A model generated the notes under the pieces. It had not been told where the DNA came from and did not search any database. It was given only the letters and a program-made list of their open reading frames with translations. The position numbers and the translations under genes are program-made. Shown here piece after piece: positions 1 through 8,845 of a stretch of 42,241 bases of DNA. Location of the stretch: the NCBI GenBank assembly GCA_024691085.1, contig JAILNX010000022.1:1-42241 (forward strand), given 5' to 3'. This DNA comes from Clostridiales bacterium (GTDB lineage: Bacteria > Bacillota > Clostridia > Christensenellales > CAG-138). Numbering within the stretch: the stretch's first letter is position 1; every line of letters starts with the position of its first letter.

Positions 1-2
1 GA

Positions 3-776
3 TGGAAGTCCTACCATATGTTCACGATCCTGGCAAATATGTTCGCAGGCATCGCTGCGGCGCTGTGTATCCCGTACGCCGTCGACGGACTGCGCTATGA
101 CAACTATCATCTGCCGCGCTGGGTCGTAAACGTGCTGTACATGGCGACAACCGGTGTGGCTCTGACGTTCCTCATTGCGGTCACGGTCCTTTCTCCGATG
201 ACCAGTTACTACCGCATGATGCTGTATTCGAACAATATCCTCTTCCATACGATCAACCCGATCCTTGCGATCCTGCTGTTCATTTTCATCAATTCGGACC
301 ACAAGGTCAGCTTCCGCTCGACGTTTCTTGCGATCGCGCCGGTCGTCCTGTACGCAGCCCTCTATTTCGTGCTGGTTTTCGTGATCGGGGAGAAGAACGG
401 GGGCTGGAGAGACCACTACCAGATCCGGGATATTACGCAGTATGTACCGCTGCCGCTTGTTGTGCTTGGCATAGTCCTGATTGCGTTCGCTGTGGCGCTG
501 CTGCTGCGCGCCGCGCATAACAGTGTTCATAAAAAGAGGAAAAAACAGACCGTATCCTATTACCAATCAGCGGGCGAGTTCGACTGCCCCAGCATCGATT
601 CCGCGATCGAGGTTCTTGCTGCCAGGAACCGCAGCAGAGACCCGGGCGGAGAACTGACCGTGCCGCGCAGGATCCTCGGGATGATGGAAGAGAAGTACAA
701 AAGCGGTCTTCCGCTCAGGGAACTCTGCAGGATGTACATCGATGCCTACTATGAAAAAGGGGAAAAAGAGCAGTGA
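3..776 (+). CDS. Membrane protein of unknown function, 5' end outside the window
   Basis: The frame is open to the left edge of the window. The first ATG is at 18 but has no ribosome site before it, so the true start probably lies outside and the gene is partial. The visible 250 or so residues hold about five hydrophobic segments (roughly residues 1-20, 35-60, 73-92, 100-124 and 140-165, counted from position 18). A basic stretch follows, then a hydrophilic tail of about 80 residues that should be cytoplasmic. I do not recognise the family. The stop codon overlaps the start of the next membrane protein gene (GTGA), so the two are translationally coupled and probably work together. Confidence 0.7.
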   Translation, partial: WKSYHMFTILANMFAGIAAALCIPYAVDGLRYDNYHLPRWVVNVLYMATTGVALTFLIAVTVLSPMTSYYRMMLYSNNILFHTINPILAILLFIFINSDHKVSFRSTFLAIAPVVLYAALYFVLVFVIGEKNGGWRDHYQIRDITQYVPLPLVVLGIVLIAFAVALLLRAAHNSVHKKRKKQTVSYYQSAGEFDCPSIDSAIEVLAARNRSRDPGGELTVPRRILGMMEEKYKSGLPLRELCRMYIDAYYEKGEKEQ

Positions 777-1552
777 GCGGCGATTACACCTACTATTCCG
801 ACGGGTTCTTCGGCTTTGGCAGCCCCGGTGCGTTCCGCGCCTACAGCCTCATGCATTTGATCCCTGTCCTTCTGTGTGCCGCCGCGCTGATCTTCGTCTG
901 GAGGAAAAGGGAGAGCCTCCGTGCGTGGAAACAGGAAGAGACCCTGCGCCGATGGCTGTCCTTTTCGATGTTCCTCATGGAGTTCAGCTTCTTCGTCTGG
1001 CTGCTGTATGTCGGGGACACCAGCGGGCAGTACCTGATGATGTCGAAACTGCCGCTGCATCTTTGCGACGTCGGCCTCATCTGCTGCATGTATATGGTCA
1101 TCAGCAAAAATCGTACGCTGTTCGGCTTCAACTTTTTCGTGACTCTGCTTGGCGCAACGATCGCCTGTATCGTTCCGCAGACAGTGCTGAACGATGTTGA
1201 CCCCTCGTATTACCGCTATTACCAGTACTTCGGCGAGCACCTGATTCCGATCTTCTGCACGGCCTATATGATGATCGTGCACGGGATGCGGCCGCGCTAC
1301 AGGGATATCTGGGTCAGCACGGGCGCGATAACGCTGATGCTGATCCCTGCATTTTTTCTGAACGAGGCGTTCCCGGGGTCCGATTACCTGTTCCTGCGGC
1401 TGGACATGCCCGTATTCCCGAAGAACCAGTATCTGCGCGCCGGAATCTACGCGGTCCTGCTGATCCTGGCCTTTCATGCGATGTGGTTTGCGTACGCAGC
1501 GCTGAGGAAACGATCCGCAAAGAAGATCAAAGAAAAAGAGCAGGCGCTTTGA
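773..1552 (+). CDS. YwaF/TIGR02206-type integral membrane protein
   Basis: This 259-residue protein has about six to seven hydrophobic segments and the short motif LPLHLCD near residue 97, which is characteristic of the YwaF (TIGR02206) family of Firmicutes. The family's biochemical function is not known. The start is a GTG that overlaps the stop of the upstream gene by four bases; a purine-rich GGGGAAAAAGAG lies just before it. The protein ends in a lysine-rich cytoplasmic tail. Length is close to the family norm. Coupling to the preceding membrane protein is seen directly; any joint function is inference. Confidence 0.85.
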   Translation: MSGDYTYYSDGFFGFGSPGAFRAYSLMHLIPVLLCAAALIFVWRKRESLRAWKQEETLRRWLSFSMFLMEFSFFVWLLYVGDTSGQYLMMSKLPLHLCDVGLICCMYMVISKNRTLFGFNFFVTLLGATIACIVPQTVLNDVDPSYYRYYQYFGEHLIPIFCTAYMMIVHGMRPRYRDIWVSTGAITLMLIPAFFLNEAFPGSDYLFLRLDMPVFPKNQYLRAGIYAVLLILAFHAMWFAYAALRKRSAKKIKEKEQAL

Positions 1553-1725
1553 CAGCCTTAGATCAAATGTCGGGCGAAGCGCTGCGGAGAAAAAAGAAAT
1601 GGCGGAGAAGCAGGCATGACTCATATGTACACTCACAGGTAAAACCTTGTTTTTCGAACAGGTCTTCTGCTGTCCGCAGTTGTAACGAGCATCGGATTTT
1701 GCGTCCCAAGATCCAAACAGATCAG
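1553..1725. other. Intergenic stretch, no gene seen
   Basis: About 170 bases after the YwaF-like gene with no supported reading frame and no clear promoter. The purine-rich first half contains CTGCGGA and the second half TCCGCAG, which could pair at long distance, but nothing else supports an RNA gene. The convergent terminators of the flanking genes follow it. Confidence 0.4.
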
Positions 1726-1760
1726 AAAAAACCGGCGCGGCCATCATGGTCACGCCGGTT
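1726..1760 (-). terminator. Intrinsic terminator for the minus-strand CPBP gene
   Basis: CCGGCG at 1732-1737 pairs with CGCCGG at 1753-1758, with further pairing of GGCCAT against ATGGTC inside. On the minus strand the hairpin is followed by six T residues (A run 1726-1731). It lies about 90 bases after the stop codon of the CPBP protease gene. Confidence 0.6.
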
Positions 1761-1787
1761 TCATGTCCTTTTGGGCCGGTAATTGCC

Positions 1788-1836
1788 GCCTCAAAGCACC
1801 TTCCTTGCGGAGGGTGCCGCGAGGGGAGGCTTTTTT
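1788..1836 (+). terminator. Intrinsic terminator for the plus-strand membrane gene pair
   Basis: A long imperfect hairpin: outer arms GCCTC (1788) and GAGGC (ending 1830), inner arms CACCTTCC and GGAGGGTG around a TTGC loop, followed by TTTTTT at 1831-1836. Orientation fits the end of the YwaF-like transcript, although it sits 240 bases downstream. Confidence 0.55.
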
Positions 1837-1847
1837 ATTATCCCGTA

Positions 1848-2840
1848 TTACGCTTCGCCCGGTTCTTTTTTCGGTTTGACGACGAAAATGAGTATGAGGA
1901 GCGCCGCCGCCATAACGACCGTGCACCAGACGCTGCCCTCGATGCCGAAAGTGCCGCCGGTCAGGAGCTTCGATCCCTTAAGCGCCTCGGCGCTGAACAC
2001 GGATACGGCGTCCGAGCCTCCCGTGCCGCTGACGCTTATGCCGTAGAAATTGCCCTGGAAGAAGTTCCAGAAGGAATGGATCGCGCACGCGCCCCATATG
2101 CTCCCGCGCTTAAGGAAGTATGTCGCGAAGAACGCGCCGCTGAGCAGTATGTTGACGAAAGGTATGACGCCGAAGCCCGGATTGAAAACGTGGAGAAGCG
2201 CGAACATCGAGGAGCTTACCGCGATCGCGAGCCACACGTTGTTCCGCCTCGAAAGCGATACCAGAAAGCAGCTGCGGCAGAGGACTTCCTCGCTCATGCC
2301 CTGGAAGAAATAACCCAGAAGGAACAGCAGGACGATACCCCAGTTCGGCTTTGCGGGAGTGAACCTATACGCGCCGAAAGCCAAACCGAGGAGCGCTGTC
2401 GCCGATATCATAACGACGCCGACGAGCGCGCCGAGGAGGTATTCCCTTACTGCGTGACGGCGGACGAAGCCCATCGACGAAAGGCCGCGCTTCTGGATGA
2501 CGCGGCAGAACAGGATGCAGACCGCTGTCGCAAGCACCGTTGCGAAGAGGGTCACGAGCGTGAGCCACACGGGCATTCCCTTCATGAACGCCTCAACGAA
2601 GTTCATTATGCCGGTGAAATCGCCGTTCCCGATGAGCGGCCTTATGCCGTCGATAAACGACTTATCGTTCGCGACCCATATGCCCGTCGACAGGGCCGTG
2701 GGCAGACTCTCGACCGCGGACGCGACGGAGAAGAGCGCGAAGAATATAAGTATCTCAAGACCCACTCTGAGCCCCGGCTTTTTGGCTCGGGCGGCTGCAA
2801 GAGGGGGAAGATCGTTTCTTATGCCGAAATCGTTTTTCAT
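1848..2840 (-). CDS. CPBP family intramembrane metalloprotease
   Basis: A 330-residue membrane protein with about eight hydrophobic segments. It has the three CPBP (CAAX protease/bacteriocin-processing, ABI) motifs in order: EEVLCR (the EExxxR glutamates and arginine), FALLH (FxxxH) and HSFWN (HxxxN/D). These residues form the intramembrane glutamic-type active site. Substrate is unknown; family members process prenylated peptides, bacteriocins or regulators. I chose the ATG at 2840 rather than the one at 2852 because GAGGT (2846-2850) is placed five bases before it, whereas nothing precedes the earlier ATG. The gene follows the M16C peptidase gene on the same strand after about 56 bases. Confidence 0.88.
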   Translation of the reverse strand: MKNDFGIRNDLPPLAAARAKKPGLRVGLEILIFFALFSVASAVESLPTALSTGIWVANDKSFIDGIRPLIGNGDFTGIMNFVEAFMKGMPVWLTLVTLFATVLATAVCILFCRVIQKRGLSSMGFVRRHAVREYLLGALVGVVMISATALLGLAFGAYRFTPAKPNWGIVLLFLLGYFFQGMSEEVLCRSCFLVSLSRRNNVWLAIAVSSSMFALLHVFNPGFGVIPFVNILLSGAFFATYFLKRGSIWGACAIHSFWNFFQGNFYGISVSGTGGSDAVSVFSAEALKGSKLLTGGTFGIEGSVWCTVVMAAALLILIFVVKPKKEPGEA

Positions 2841-2856
2841 AAAATACCTCATAAAG

Positions 2857-2884
2857 ATGGGGAAACGGGTTGCCGTTTCCCCGA
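2857..2884 (-). terminator. Hairpin between the M16C and CPBP genes
   Basis: GGGGAAACGG at 2859-2868 pairs perfectly with CCGTTTCCCC at 2873-2882. The T tract after it on the minus strand is short (ATCTTT), so it may act as a partial terminator or an mRNA-processing or stability element between the two genes. Confidence 0.45.
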
Positions 2885-2896
2885 AAACCGACTGTC

Positions 2897-5752
2897 TTAC
2901 AGATCGAATACGGTGATGCCTTCGATCTCCTTAAGTGCTGAATCGCAGCCGACTACGCAGACGGCACCGTTTGCAGCGCAGTTAGAAAGCTCCTTCGCGA
3001 ACGCCATGAGCTTTTCCTTGTCGGTCGCGAGCATCTGGGCGCGGACCTTCCTGCGCTTTTCGTAGGTAACGCCGTCGAAATAGTTCATATCGGCCTCGGC
3101 ACCCTGCTCCGCGGGGGAACGAAGGGGCTCGGTGTTGCCGACGGTCGAGATAATGAACTTCGTGATATCCTCGCTGCCGCCGCAGAAGGATTTGACGAAG
3201 TCGGCCTCCTCGCCGAACACGTCAAGGCTCCTTGCGGGGGAGGGATCGCGGTAGGTGTAGTGGCAGAGGACGCCGCGGTCGGAGACGCGCATGCCCGCGC
3301 CGTAGGCGCCGCCCTGTACGCGTACGCGGTTCCACAGATGACTTAAGCTGATGATGCTCGCCGCTACCTTCATGGAGCCGTCGTTCCCGGACACGAGCAC
3401 GCCCTTTTCGGCGAAGCTGACCTGCGCGGGGATGCGGACGCCCATCTTATCGGGAAGGGGAGAATCGTAATGCACTTCGGCGGGAGCGGGAAGTCCTTCG
3501 GGCAGGGCCTCGACGAGGGGCTTGACGCAGTGCTTCTCGTTGGCGGTCTGGCTGACGGTAAGGCGGCTCCTTACGATCGAATTGTCGCGGATGGATTCGA
3601 GCTTTTTGACGAGCTCCGCCTTCTTTGCCTCGAAGTCGGCCGCAAGCTCCTTGATGAAGCTGCGGAAGGTGTAGCCGCTCGCGGCCTCGTTTACGACGCC
3701 GGAGGAGAGGTAATGCGAGGTGACCGCGTACATGCCGAGCATATGGCCGGCCATTATCGCCCTCTGCTTGGTCATTTCGTCAAGCTGAGCGACGATCTCC
3801 ATAATGCGGTCGGTCTCGTCGAAGACGGTCTCGGTGATTATCTCGACAACGAGATCCATCGCCTTGCCGAGGTTTTCGTCCAGCACGTCGCAGAATACCG
3901 CGAGGTACGGCGTGCACGCCTCGGGCTTCCTCATGGAGGCGTTGATCTCGAACTTGAGTCGGCCGATATTGGTCTTGATCTCGGTCTGAAGCTCGGAGAC
4001 GCTGTGACGCTTCGTGGGCAGCTTGGTGTAGAGCTGGCACAGGAGGCTCGCCGCAGAAAGCGAGGGAACGTCGAGATCGGTGAGCGTGAAGTAAAGATTG
4101 AGGTGCGTGATGCCCTGCGAGGGGATCGCGTGATAGATCACGGGCAGGCCGTTTTTAAGGCATACGTCGGTCGGCTCGTCAAGGGGATCGGGGCTGACCT
4201 CGTCAAGGGGCAGCACGGGGATCGTCGCGGTATCCTCCTCGGAATCGGGCGCCTCCTGCCACGCGTGCAGACGGTCGTTGAGCTCATTAAGTTCCGCGAT
4301 ATCCGCTTCGCTCATCGCCTTGTACATCTTCTCGGCGCGCTCGGCTTCCTCCTTGCGAAGCTTGTCGCCGTGCTCCTTCGAGGGCAGCACGACGAGCTTC
4401 GACATCATGCCGAAATCGAACATCTCTTTGAGGGCGGCGTCGAAATTGCCGTTCTCGATATCCTCACGCAGCTCCTTTATGGTCTCGTCGTACTCGAGCC
4501 AGAGCATCGGATCTCCGCCGTAGAGGGAGCCCTGATAGCTCATGATGCAGCGGAAGAGTCCCGCGGGCTCCTGCATATCCTTCACGCGGAAGGCGTAGCG
4601 GTTGAGCTGTGCGGTAAGGAGAGTCTTGTCAAGTCCCTTTTCAAGGAGCGAGGAGACGACCTCCTCGGCGACCTCGCGGATCCTCGCCGCCTTGTCGGCC
4701 TCGGTATTCCTTACGACCAGCGAGATCACGCCCTGCTGGATATCCGGCTCGAAGGAAAGATCGACGTCGGTGCCGAGACCTTCCTTGAGGATAGCCCTCG
4801 TCAGGGGAGCCTCGTTGGTGTCTGCAAGGAGGGAGCAGAGGATCTGCGCCATCATGCAGCGCTTAATGTCGGAATAGTCGCTGTAAATGCGGGCGTATGC
4901 CACAACGGAGCGGTTTAAAGGATCCTCGTCGGGACCGATCTCAAAGGTGAGGGTGTTCTCGCGGGGGACCATCGCCTGCATCGGGATCTCGTGCGCGGAA
5001 TCGAACCTCTCTGATCCTAGATACTCGTTGATAAGATCGAGCGTCTTCTCAAGAGGCACGGAGCCGTCCAGATAGATCCTCGCGTTGGAGGGGTTGTAGT
5101 ACTTCCTGTACATCGCCCTGTACATATCGTACGTAAGGTCGGGGATGTTGACGGGATCGCCGCCCGAATTGAAGCCGTAGCAGTTGTCGGGGAAGAGGAG
5201 CGCGGTAATGCCCTCCTGAATGATCTCGTCGATGCCGCTCGTGGCGCCCTTCATCTCGTTGTAGACGACGCCGTTGAAGAAAGGCTTGCCGTCCTCGCCG
5301 ACCTCAAGATGCCAGCCCTCCTGACGGAAGGCGTTCGGATCGACCACGCAGCGCGGCGCGAACACGGCGTCGAGATAGACCTCGGTCAGATTGAGGAAGT
5401 CCCTCTCGTTGCGGCTCGACACGGGATAGATGGTCTTGTCGGGGAAGGTCATCGCGTTTAAGAAGGTCTGCATCGAGCTCTTCATCAAATCGACGAACGG
5501 CTCTTTGACGGGGTACTTCTTTGATCCGCAGAGGACGGAATGCTCCAGAATGTGGAACACGCCGGTGGAGTCCTCGGGCAGGGTCTTGAAGCCCACGCAG
5601 AAGAGCTTGTTCGCGTCGCCGTTGTCCAGCCAGTTAAGCTCGGTGCCGACTTTTTCATGGCGCATCTCGATGAATCTGCCGCCGAGCTCCTTCGACTCGC
5701 GAATGCGCTCGACCTTAAATCCTTTGATCACGGAACCGGTTTCAAGTTTCAT
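2897..5752 (-). CDS. M16C (presequence protease-like) zinc metallopeptidase
   Basis: This 951-residue protein has the length and two-half organisation of the M16C group (PreP/CymI1-like), which degrades short peptides inside a closed chamber. The inverted zinc motif HILEH is at residues 67-71. The third zinc ligand is the glutamate of NEMKG at 166, matching the family. The C-terminal half is the inactive partner domain, with the usual glycine-rich and basic substrate-binding region near residues 830-860. The start is supported by GGAGG six bases upstream and by a perfect promoter further up. No signal peptide, so the enzyme is cytoplasmic. The job is probably peptide turnover; the natural substrate cannot be read from the sequence. 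Confidence 0.93.
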   Translation of the reverse strand: MKLETGSVIKGFKVERIRESKELGGRFIEMRHEKVGTELNWLDNGDANKLFCVGFKTLPEDSTGVFHILEHSVLCGSKKYPVKEPFVDLMKSSMQTFLNAMTFPDKTIYPVSSRNERDFLNLTEVYLDAVFAPRCVVDPNAFRQEGWHLEVGEDGKPFFNGVVYNEMKGATSGIDEIIQEGITALLFPDNCYGFNSGGDPVNIPDLTYDMYRAMYRKYYNPSNARIYLDGSVPLEKTLDLINEYLGSERFDSAHEIPMQAMVPRENTLTFEIGPDEDPLNRSVVAYARIYSDYSDIKRCMMAQILCSLLADTNEAPLTRAILKEGLGTDVDLSFEPDIQQGVISLVVRNTEADKAARIREVAEEVVSSLLEKGLDKTLLTAQLNRYAFRVKDMQEPAGLFRCIMSYQGSLYGGDPMLWLEYDETIKELREDIENGNFDAALKEMFDFGMMSKLVVLPSKEHGDKLRKEEAERAEKMYKAMSEADIAELNELNDRLHAWQEAPDSEEDTATIPVLPLDEVSPDPLDEPTDVCLKNGLPVIYHAIPSQGITHLNLYFTLTDLDVPSLSAASLLCQLYTKLPTKRHSVSELQTEIKTNIGRLKFEINASMRKPEACTPYLAVFCDVLDENLGKAMDLVVEIITETVFDETDRIMEIVAQLDEMTKQRAIMAGHMLGMYAVTSHYLSSGVVNEAASGYTFRSFIKELAADFEAKKAELVKKLESIRDNSIVRSRLTVSQTANEKHCVKPLVEALPEGLPAPAEVHYDSPLPDKMGVRIPAQVSFAEKGVLVSGNDGSMKVAASIISLSHLWNRVRVQGGAYGAGMRVSDRGVLCHYTYRDPSPARSLDVFGEEADFVKSFCGGSEDITKFIISTVGNTEPLRSPAEQGAEADMNYFDGVTYEKRRKVRAQMLATDKEKLMAFAKELSNCAANGAVCVVGCDSALKEIEGITVFDL

Positions 5753-5787
5753 TTTGTTTCCTCCGAAAAGAAAAAATTATTGTATAC

Positions 5788-5816
5788 ATTATATCCGTTC
5801 GGCTTATGGGTGTCAA
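5788..5816 (-). promoter_or_regulatory. Consensus sigma-A promoter of the M16C gene
   Basis: On the minus strand TTGACA (5816-5811), exactly 17 bases, then TATAAT (5793-5788): a full match to both consensus boxes. It is divergent from the promoter of the zinc-ribbon gene. Confidence 0.85.
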
Positions 5817-5827
5817 TGTTTTTGATG

Positions 5828-5856
5828 TAGACAACCGGTTTACGATATGCTATAAT
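5828..5856 (+). promoter_or_regulatory. Promoter of the zinc-ribbon repeat gene
   Basis: TAGACA (5828-5833), 17-base spacer, TATAAT (5851-5856), with the extended -10 TGC just before it. Start of transcription should be near 5863, giving a leader of about 30 bases. Confidence 0.75.
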
Positions 5857-5895
5857 ATATTCGAAAATATATGCCTGCCAAAAGGAGGTCAAGAT

Positions 5896-7716
5896 ATGGC
5901 TAATTTCTGTAAAAAATGCGGTAGCCCGCTGACGCCCGGCATGAAGTTCTGCAAAAACTGCGGCAATCCTGTCGAGGTGCCCGCAGCGGGTCTCAAGACC
6001 TGCCCGGTTTGCGGCGCGTACGTGCCGCCGGAGGACATGTTCTGCAAGCGCTGCGGAAGCAGGATGCCCGAAGAGGCCCCCGTTCCCGCTGAGTCCGTGA
6101 ACGAGCCCGCTCCCGCCGCGGAGCCCATACCCGCCCCCGTTCCCGAGAAGAAGTTTTGCCGCGGCTGCGGAGCGGAGCTTTTAGAAGGCAGGAAGTTCTG
6201 CCCGAGGTGCGGAACGCCCGTCAATCCGCCCGAACCCGCTCCCGTTCCCGCGCCCGCTCCCGTAGTTGAGGAGAAGAAGATCATCTGCCGCGGCTGCGGA
6301 GCCGAGCTTGCGGAGGGCAAGAAGTTCTGCCCGAAATGCGGAACGCCCGTCAATCCGCCGGAACCCGCTCCCGAACCCGTTTCCGCGCCCGAACCCGCGC
6401 CTGCTCCCGTCGTTGAGGAGAAGAAGATCATCTGCCGCGGCTGCGGAGCCGAGCTTGCGGAGGGCAAGAAGTTCTGCCCGAGGTGCGGAACGCCCGTCAA
6501 TGCTCCCGCTCCCGAACCCGTTCCCGCGCCCGAACCCGCGCCTGCTCCCGTCGTTGAGGAGAAAAAGATCATCTGCCGCGGCTGCGGAGCCGAGCTTGCG
6601 GAAGGCAAAAAGTTCTGCCCGAGGTGCGGAACGCCCGTCAATGCTCCCGCTACCGAACCCGAGCCTGTAGCCGAGCCGGAGCCCGCTGCAGAGCCGGAGC
6701 CCGAACCCGAGCTCATTCCCGAACCCGAGTACGTTCCCGAGAGGCCAATGCCCATGGGCGACGTTGCCTGCGACGACAGGACCGAACCCGAGCATATGAT
6801 CAACCCCGAAGAGATGCCCGAGGTCTGCGGAAAGATCTCCTGCGATCCCGCGGTCATCCCCGAATACGTCGATGAGCCTGAACCCGAACCCGTTGCCGAG
6901 CCGGAGCCCGTAGTCGAGTTGGAGCCCGCTGCAGAGCCGGAGCCCGAACCCGCTGCCGAGCCTGAACCCGACCCAGCCATGTATTCGGAGCCCGCGGTCT
7001 GCGGAAGCGTCATGTGCGACAATCCCGATCCTTCGTTTATGGGTATGGGCGCTGTGACCGCCGAGCCGGAGCCCGTCGTCGAGGTCAAAAAGAGGTTCTG
7101 CCGCGGCTGCGGAGCCGAGATCGCCGAGGGCAAGAAGTTCTGCCCGAAGTGCGGCACGCCCGTGAATCCGCCGGAGCCCGCACCCGCGCCTGCGCCGGTC
7201 AATACGGTCATCTGCCGCGGCTGCGGCGCCGAGATCGCCGAGGGCAAGAAGTTCTGCCCGAAGTGCGGCACGCCCGTAAATCCGCCGGAGCCCGCACCCG
7301 CTCCCGCGCCGGTCAATACGATAATCTGCCGCGGCTGCGGAGCCGAGATCGCCGAGGGCAAGAAGTTCTGCCCGAAGTGCGGCACGCCCGTCAATCCGCC
7401 CGCTCCCGCACCCACACCCGCGCCCGCGCCGGTCAATACGATAATCTGCCGCGGCTGCGGAGCCGAGATCGCCGAGGGCAAGAAGTTCTGCCCGAAGTGC
7501 GGCACGCCCGTCAATCCGCCGGAGCCCGCACCCGCTCCCGCCGAGAAGAAGGAGCTTTGCAGGAACTGCGGCTATGAGCTCGTGCCCGGCAAGAAGTTCT
7601 GCACCAACTGCGGCACGCCGGTCGCTCCGCCCGAGCCCCCGAAGTGCGCCTACTGCGGCGCCGAGCTTTTGGGCTCCAAGAAGTTCTGCGCCGAGTGCGG
7701 CAAGCCCGTCGAATAA
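5896..7716 (+). CDS. Protein of twelve tandem zinc ribbons joined by Pro/Glu/Ala linkers
   Basis: The 606-residue product has twelve CxxCG...CxxCG zinc ribbons, beginning near residues 4, 38, 86, 129, 178, 225, 400, 438, 476, 516, 554 and 583. The commonest unit begins CRGCGAE and ends [10 protein letters not shown]. Linkers are runs of Pro-Ala-Glu. A 150-residue acidic linker separates ribbons 6 and 7 and contains three copies of a G-x-[VI]-x-C-D motif (near residues 288, 312 and 369). There is no signal peptide or membrane segment. The start at 5896 is set by AAAGGAGG seven bases upstream. Zinc ribbons of this class usually bind zinc and mediate protein or nucleic acid contacts; this protein's partner is unknown. 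It is flanked by a divergent peptidase gene and a convergent sodC-like gene, which give no functional hint. Confidence 0.85.
   Translation: MANFCKKCGSPLTPGMKFCKNCGNPVEVPAAGLKTCPVCGAYVPPEDMFCKRCGSRMPEEAPVPAESVNEPAPAAEPIPAPVPEKKFCRGCGAELLEGRKFCPRCGTPVNPPEPAPVPAPAPVVEEKKIICRGCGAELAEGKKFCPKCGTPVNPPEPAPEPVSAPEPAPAPVVEEKKIICRGCGAELAEGKKFCPRCGTPVNAPAPEPVPAPEPAPAPVVEEKKIICRGCGAELAEGKKFCPRCGTPVNAPATEPEPVAEPEPAAEPEPEPELIPEPEYVPERPMPMGDVACDDRTEPEHMINPEEMPEVCGKISCDPAVIPEYVDEPEPEPVAEPEPVVELEPAAEPEPEPAAEPEPDPAMYSEPAVCGSVMCDNPDPSFMGMGAVTAEPEPVVEVKKRFCRGCGAEIAEGKKFCPKCGTPVNPPEPAPAPAPVNTVICRGCGAEIAEGKKFCPKCGTPVNPPEPAPAPAPVNTIICRGCGAEIAEGKKFCPKCGTPVNPPAPAPTPAPAPVNTIICRGCGAEIAEGKKFCPKCGTPVNPPEPAPAPAEKKELCRNCGYELVPGKKFCTNCGTPVAPPEPPKCAYCGAELLGSKKFCAECGKPVE
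6283..6640 (+). repeat. Three near-identical zinc-ribbon DNA units (first block)
   Basis: Units beginning at 6283, 6430 and 6571 (spacing 147 and 141 bases) are almost identical in DNA, including linker segments coding for VVEEKK and the ribbon core. Such identity in synonymous positions points to recent duplication or gene conversion. Confidence 0.85.
7096..7518 (+). repeat. Four near-identical zinc-ribbon DNA units (second block)
   Basis: Units begin at 7096, 7210, 7324 and 7444 (spacing 114, 114, 120 bases). The ribbon core is nearly base-for-base identical in all four. The 6-base length step sits in the Pro/Ala linker. Linker sequence (PVNT) and ribbon wording (AEIAEG) differ from the first block, so the two blocks expanded separately. 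Confidence 0.85.
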
Positions 7717-7732
7717 AGCGTAAAACTATAGT

Positions 7733-8176
7733 TCAGTTCATCGCCTGCCCGTCCGAAATGACGCCGCAGGCGATCTTTTTTCCCGCGTTTCCGGAGGGCT
7801 GCGACGTGAAATCGTCCGTTCCGCCGTGTATGACTATCGTCCTTCCGATCACTTCGCTTACGGTGAACCTGTCCGTGAGCACCTGCGAATACGCCCTGCC
7901 GCCGCAGTAAAGAAGCGGCGGAAGATCGCCCGCGTGCTCCGGATGGGGACGCGCTCCGGGATCGAAATGCCCGCCTGTTTCGGGATATCCCGCGCCTGAA
8001 CAGCTCTTTCCCTCGTGGATATGGAACGCGAAGAACCCCGAAGGGTTATCGCTCGGGAGTCCGTTTACCCACGCCGTTACGAGAACCCCGTCGTGTCTTT
8101 GAATGAACGAGACCTCGCCCGAAAGCCCGGGCGAGTCCGCTCCGCCCCTTATAAGGGCGACTGCGTTATCGAACAA
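7733..8176 (-). CDS. sodC: Cu/Zn superoxide dismutase family protein
   Basis: A 147-residue SodC-fold protein. Copper ligands are H52 and H54 (FHIHEG), bridging H70 (GGHFDP) and H117; zinc ligands are H70, H78, H81 and D84. C59 and C137 can form the conserved disulfide. The usual active-site arginine before IACG is a lysine here (GKKIACG). No signal peptide or lipobox is present, unlike most bacterial SodC, so it may be cytoplasmic. The start is a TTG at 8176: the in-frame codons just before it are preceded by a stop, and GGAGGTGATC, an almost complete anti-16S match, lies nine bases upstream. It converges with the zinc-ribbon gene, only 16 bases away. Confidence 0.85.
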   Translation of the reverse strand: MFDNAVALIRGGADSPGLSGEVSFIQRHDGVLVTAWVNGLPSDNPSGFFAFHIHEGKSCSGAGYPETGGHFDPGARPHPEHAGDLPPLLYCGGRAYSQVLTDRFTVSEVIGRTIVIHGGTDDFTSQPSGNAGKKIACGVISDGQAMN

Positions 8177-8224
8177 AAACGATCACCTCCATGTACGAAT
8201 TATTCCGATTGGGGCGATAATGTG

Positions 8225-8256
8225 AAAAAAGCCCGCTGTTGTGAGCAGGCTCTTTT
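8225..8256 (-). terminator. Duplicate terminator downstream of rplL
   Basis: On the minus strand GAGCCTGCT, loop CACAAC, AGCGGGCT and six T residues. It is an exact copy of the terminator that directly follows rplL, giving two terminators in series before the sodC-like gene. Confidence 0.7.
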
Positions 8257-8300
8257 GTGACTGTAACTTAAAATTACTTGATCTCGATCTCGGCACCGGG
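8225..8300 (-). repeat. Second copy of the rplL tail and terminator
   Basis: The 37 bases at 8231-8267 are identical to 8358-8394, and the identity resumes through the last codons of rplL (first copy 8271-8300, original 8396-8424) with one or two changes. The duplicated unit contains the rplL terminator hairpin and its last six or so codons. Confidence 0.9.
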
Positions 8301-8349
8301 GCCGTGAGGCCGGCCGATCATTCCCGGCTTCTTCCCGAAGGAAGCGGTC
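8274..8349 (-). pseudogene. Fragment resembling the 3' end of rplL
   Basis: Reading on the minus strand, an open stretch ends in GAEIEIK and stop at 8276-8274, the same ending as rplL, but the preceding residues (KKPGMIGRPHGP) are not from L7/L12. It has no start or ribosome site of its own. It is best explained as debris of a tandem duplication or of gene conversion at the end of the rplJ-rplL operon. Confidence 0.6.
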
Positions 8350-8383
8350 AAAAAAAAGCCCGCTGTTGTGAGCAGGCTCTTTT
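8350..8383 (-). terminator. Terminator of the rplJ-rplL operon
   Basis: On the minus strand GAGCCTGCT, loop, AGCGGGCT, then eight T residues (A run 8350-8357), about 20 bases after the rplL stop. Confidence 0.85.
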
Positions 8384-8398
8384 GTGACTGTAACGAAA

Positions 8399-8770
8399 TT
8401 ACTTGATCTCGATCTCGGCGCCGGCAGCCTTGAAAGCCTCGGCGATCTTCTCGGCTTCTTCCTTGGAAACGCCCTCTTTGAGGGTGGAGGGAGCGCCGTC
8501 AACGATGTCCTTAGCCTCTTTGAGGCCGAGACCCAGCTGCTCACGGGCAACCTTGATGACCTTGATCTTCTCAGCACCGAAGCTCTTGAGAACTACGTCG
8601 AACTCGGTCTTCTCTTCAACTTCAGCCTCAGCGGCGGCGGGGCCGGCGACTGCAACGGCGGTGGCGGCGGCGGATACGCCGAACTCTTCCTCGAGGGCCT
8701 TAACGAGCTCAGCAAGCTCGAGAACGGTCATGGCCTTGACGTCAGCAATAAACTGCTCTTTGTTAAACAT
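8399..8770 (-). CDS. rplL: 50S ribosomal protein L7/L12
   Basis: A 123-residue L7/L12 of normal length. The N-terminal dimerisation part ([14 protein letters not shown]) is followed by the alanine-rich hinge near residues 36-52 and the C-terminal factor-binding domain with EKTEFDVVL and [13 protein letters not shown]7/L12 forms the stalk that recruits translation GTPases. I chose the ATG at 8770 because AGGAGG lies nine bases before it; an in-frame codon at 8824 lies in the intergenic region after rplJ. It is the second gene of the rplJ-rplL operon, 75 bases after rplJ. Confidence 0.97.
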   Translation of the reverse strand: MFNKEQFIADVKAMTVLELAELVKALEEEFGVSAAATAVAVAGPAAAEAEVEEKTEFDVVLKSFGAEKIKVIKVAREQLGLGLKEAKDIVDGAPSTLKEGVSKEEAEKIAEAFKAAGAEIEIK

Positions 8771-8845
8771 GATGATTTCCTCCTGAATAGAATGAGATAA
8801 TTTTTGATTTTTGTCCGGGATCATATGCCCGGGGTCATGCCGATC

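Noticed and set aside
1746-3065. Plus-strand frame of 439 codons over the CPBP gene
   Set aside because: Antisense to conserved CPBP motifs, arginine-rich, no domain seen.
3470-4918. Plus-strand frame of 482 codons over the M16C gene
   Set aside because: It lies antisense to a conserved peptidase with an intact active site; this is the usual third-position GC shadow.
5889-7514. Long open frame antisense to the zinc-ribbon gene
   Set aside because: It is a shadow produced by the GC-rich repeats; it has no ribosome site and its low-complexity Gly/Ser composition mirrors the Pro/Glu codons of the real gene.
5896-7716. Reading the 114-147 base repeats as a CRISPR array
   Set aside because: The units are in frame, code for zinc ribbons, and the spacing segments are coding linkers, not unique spacers.
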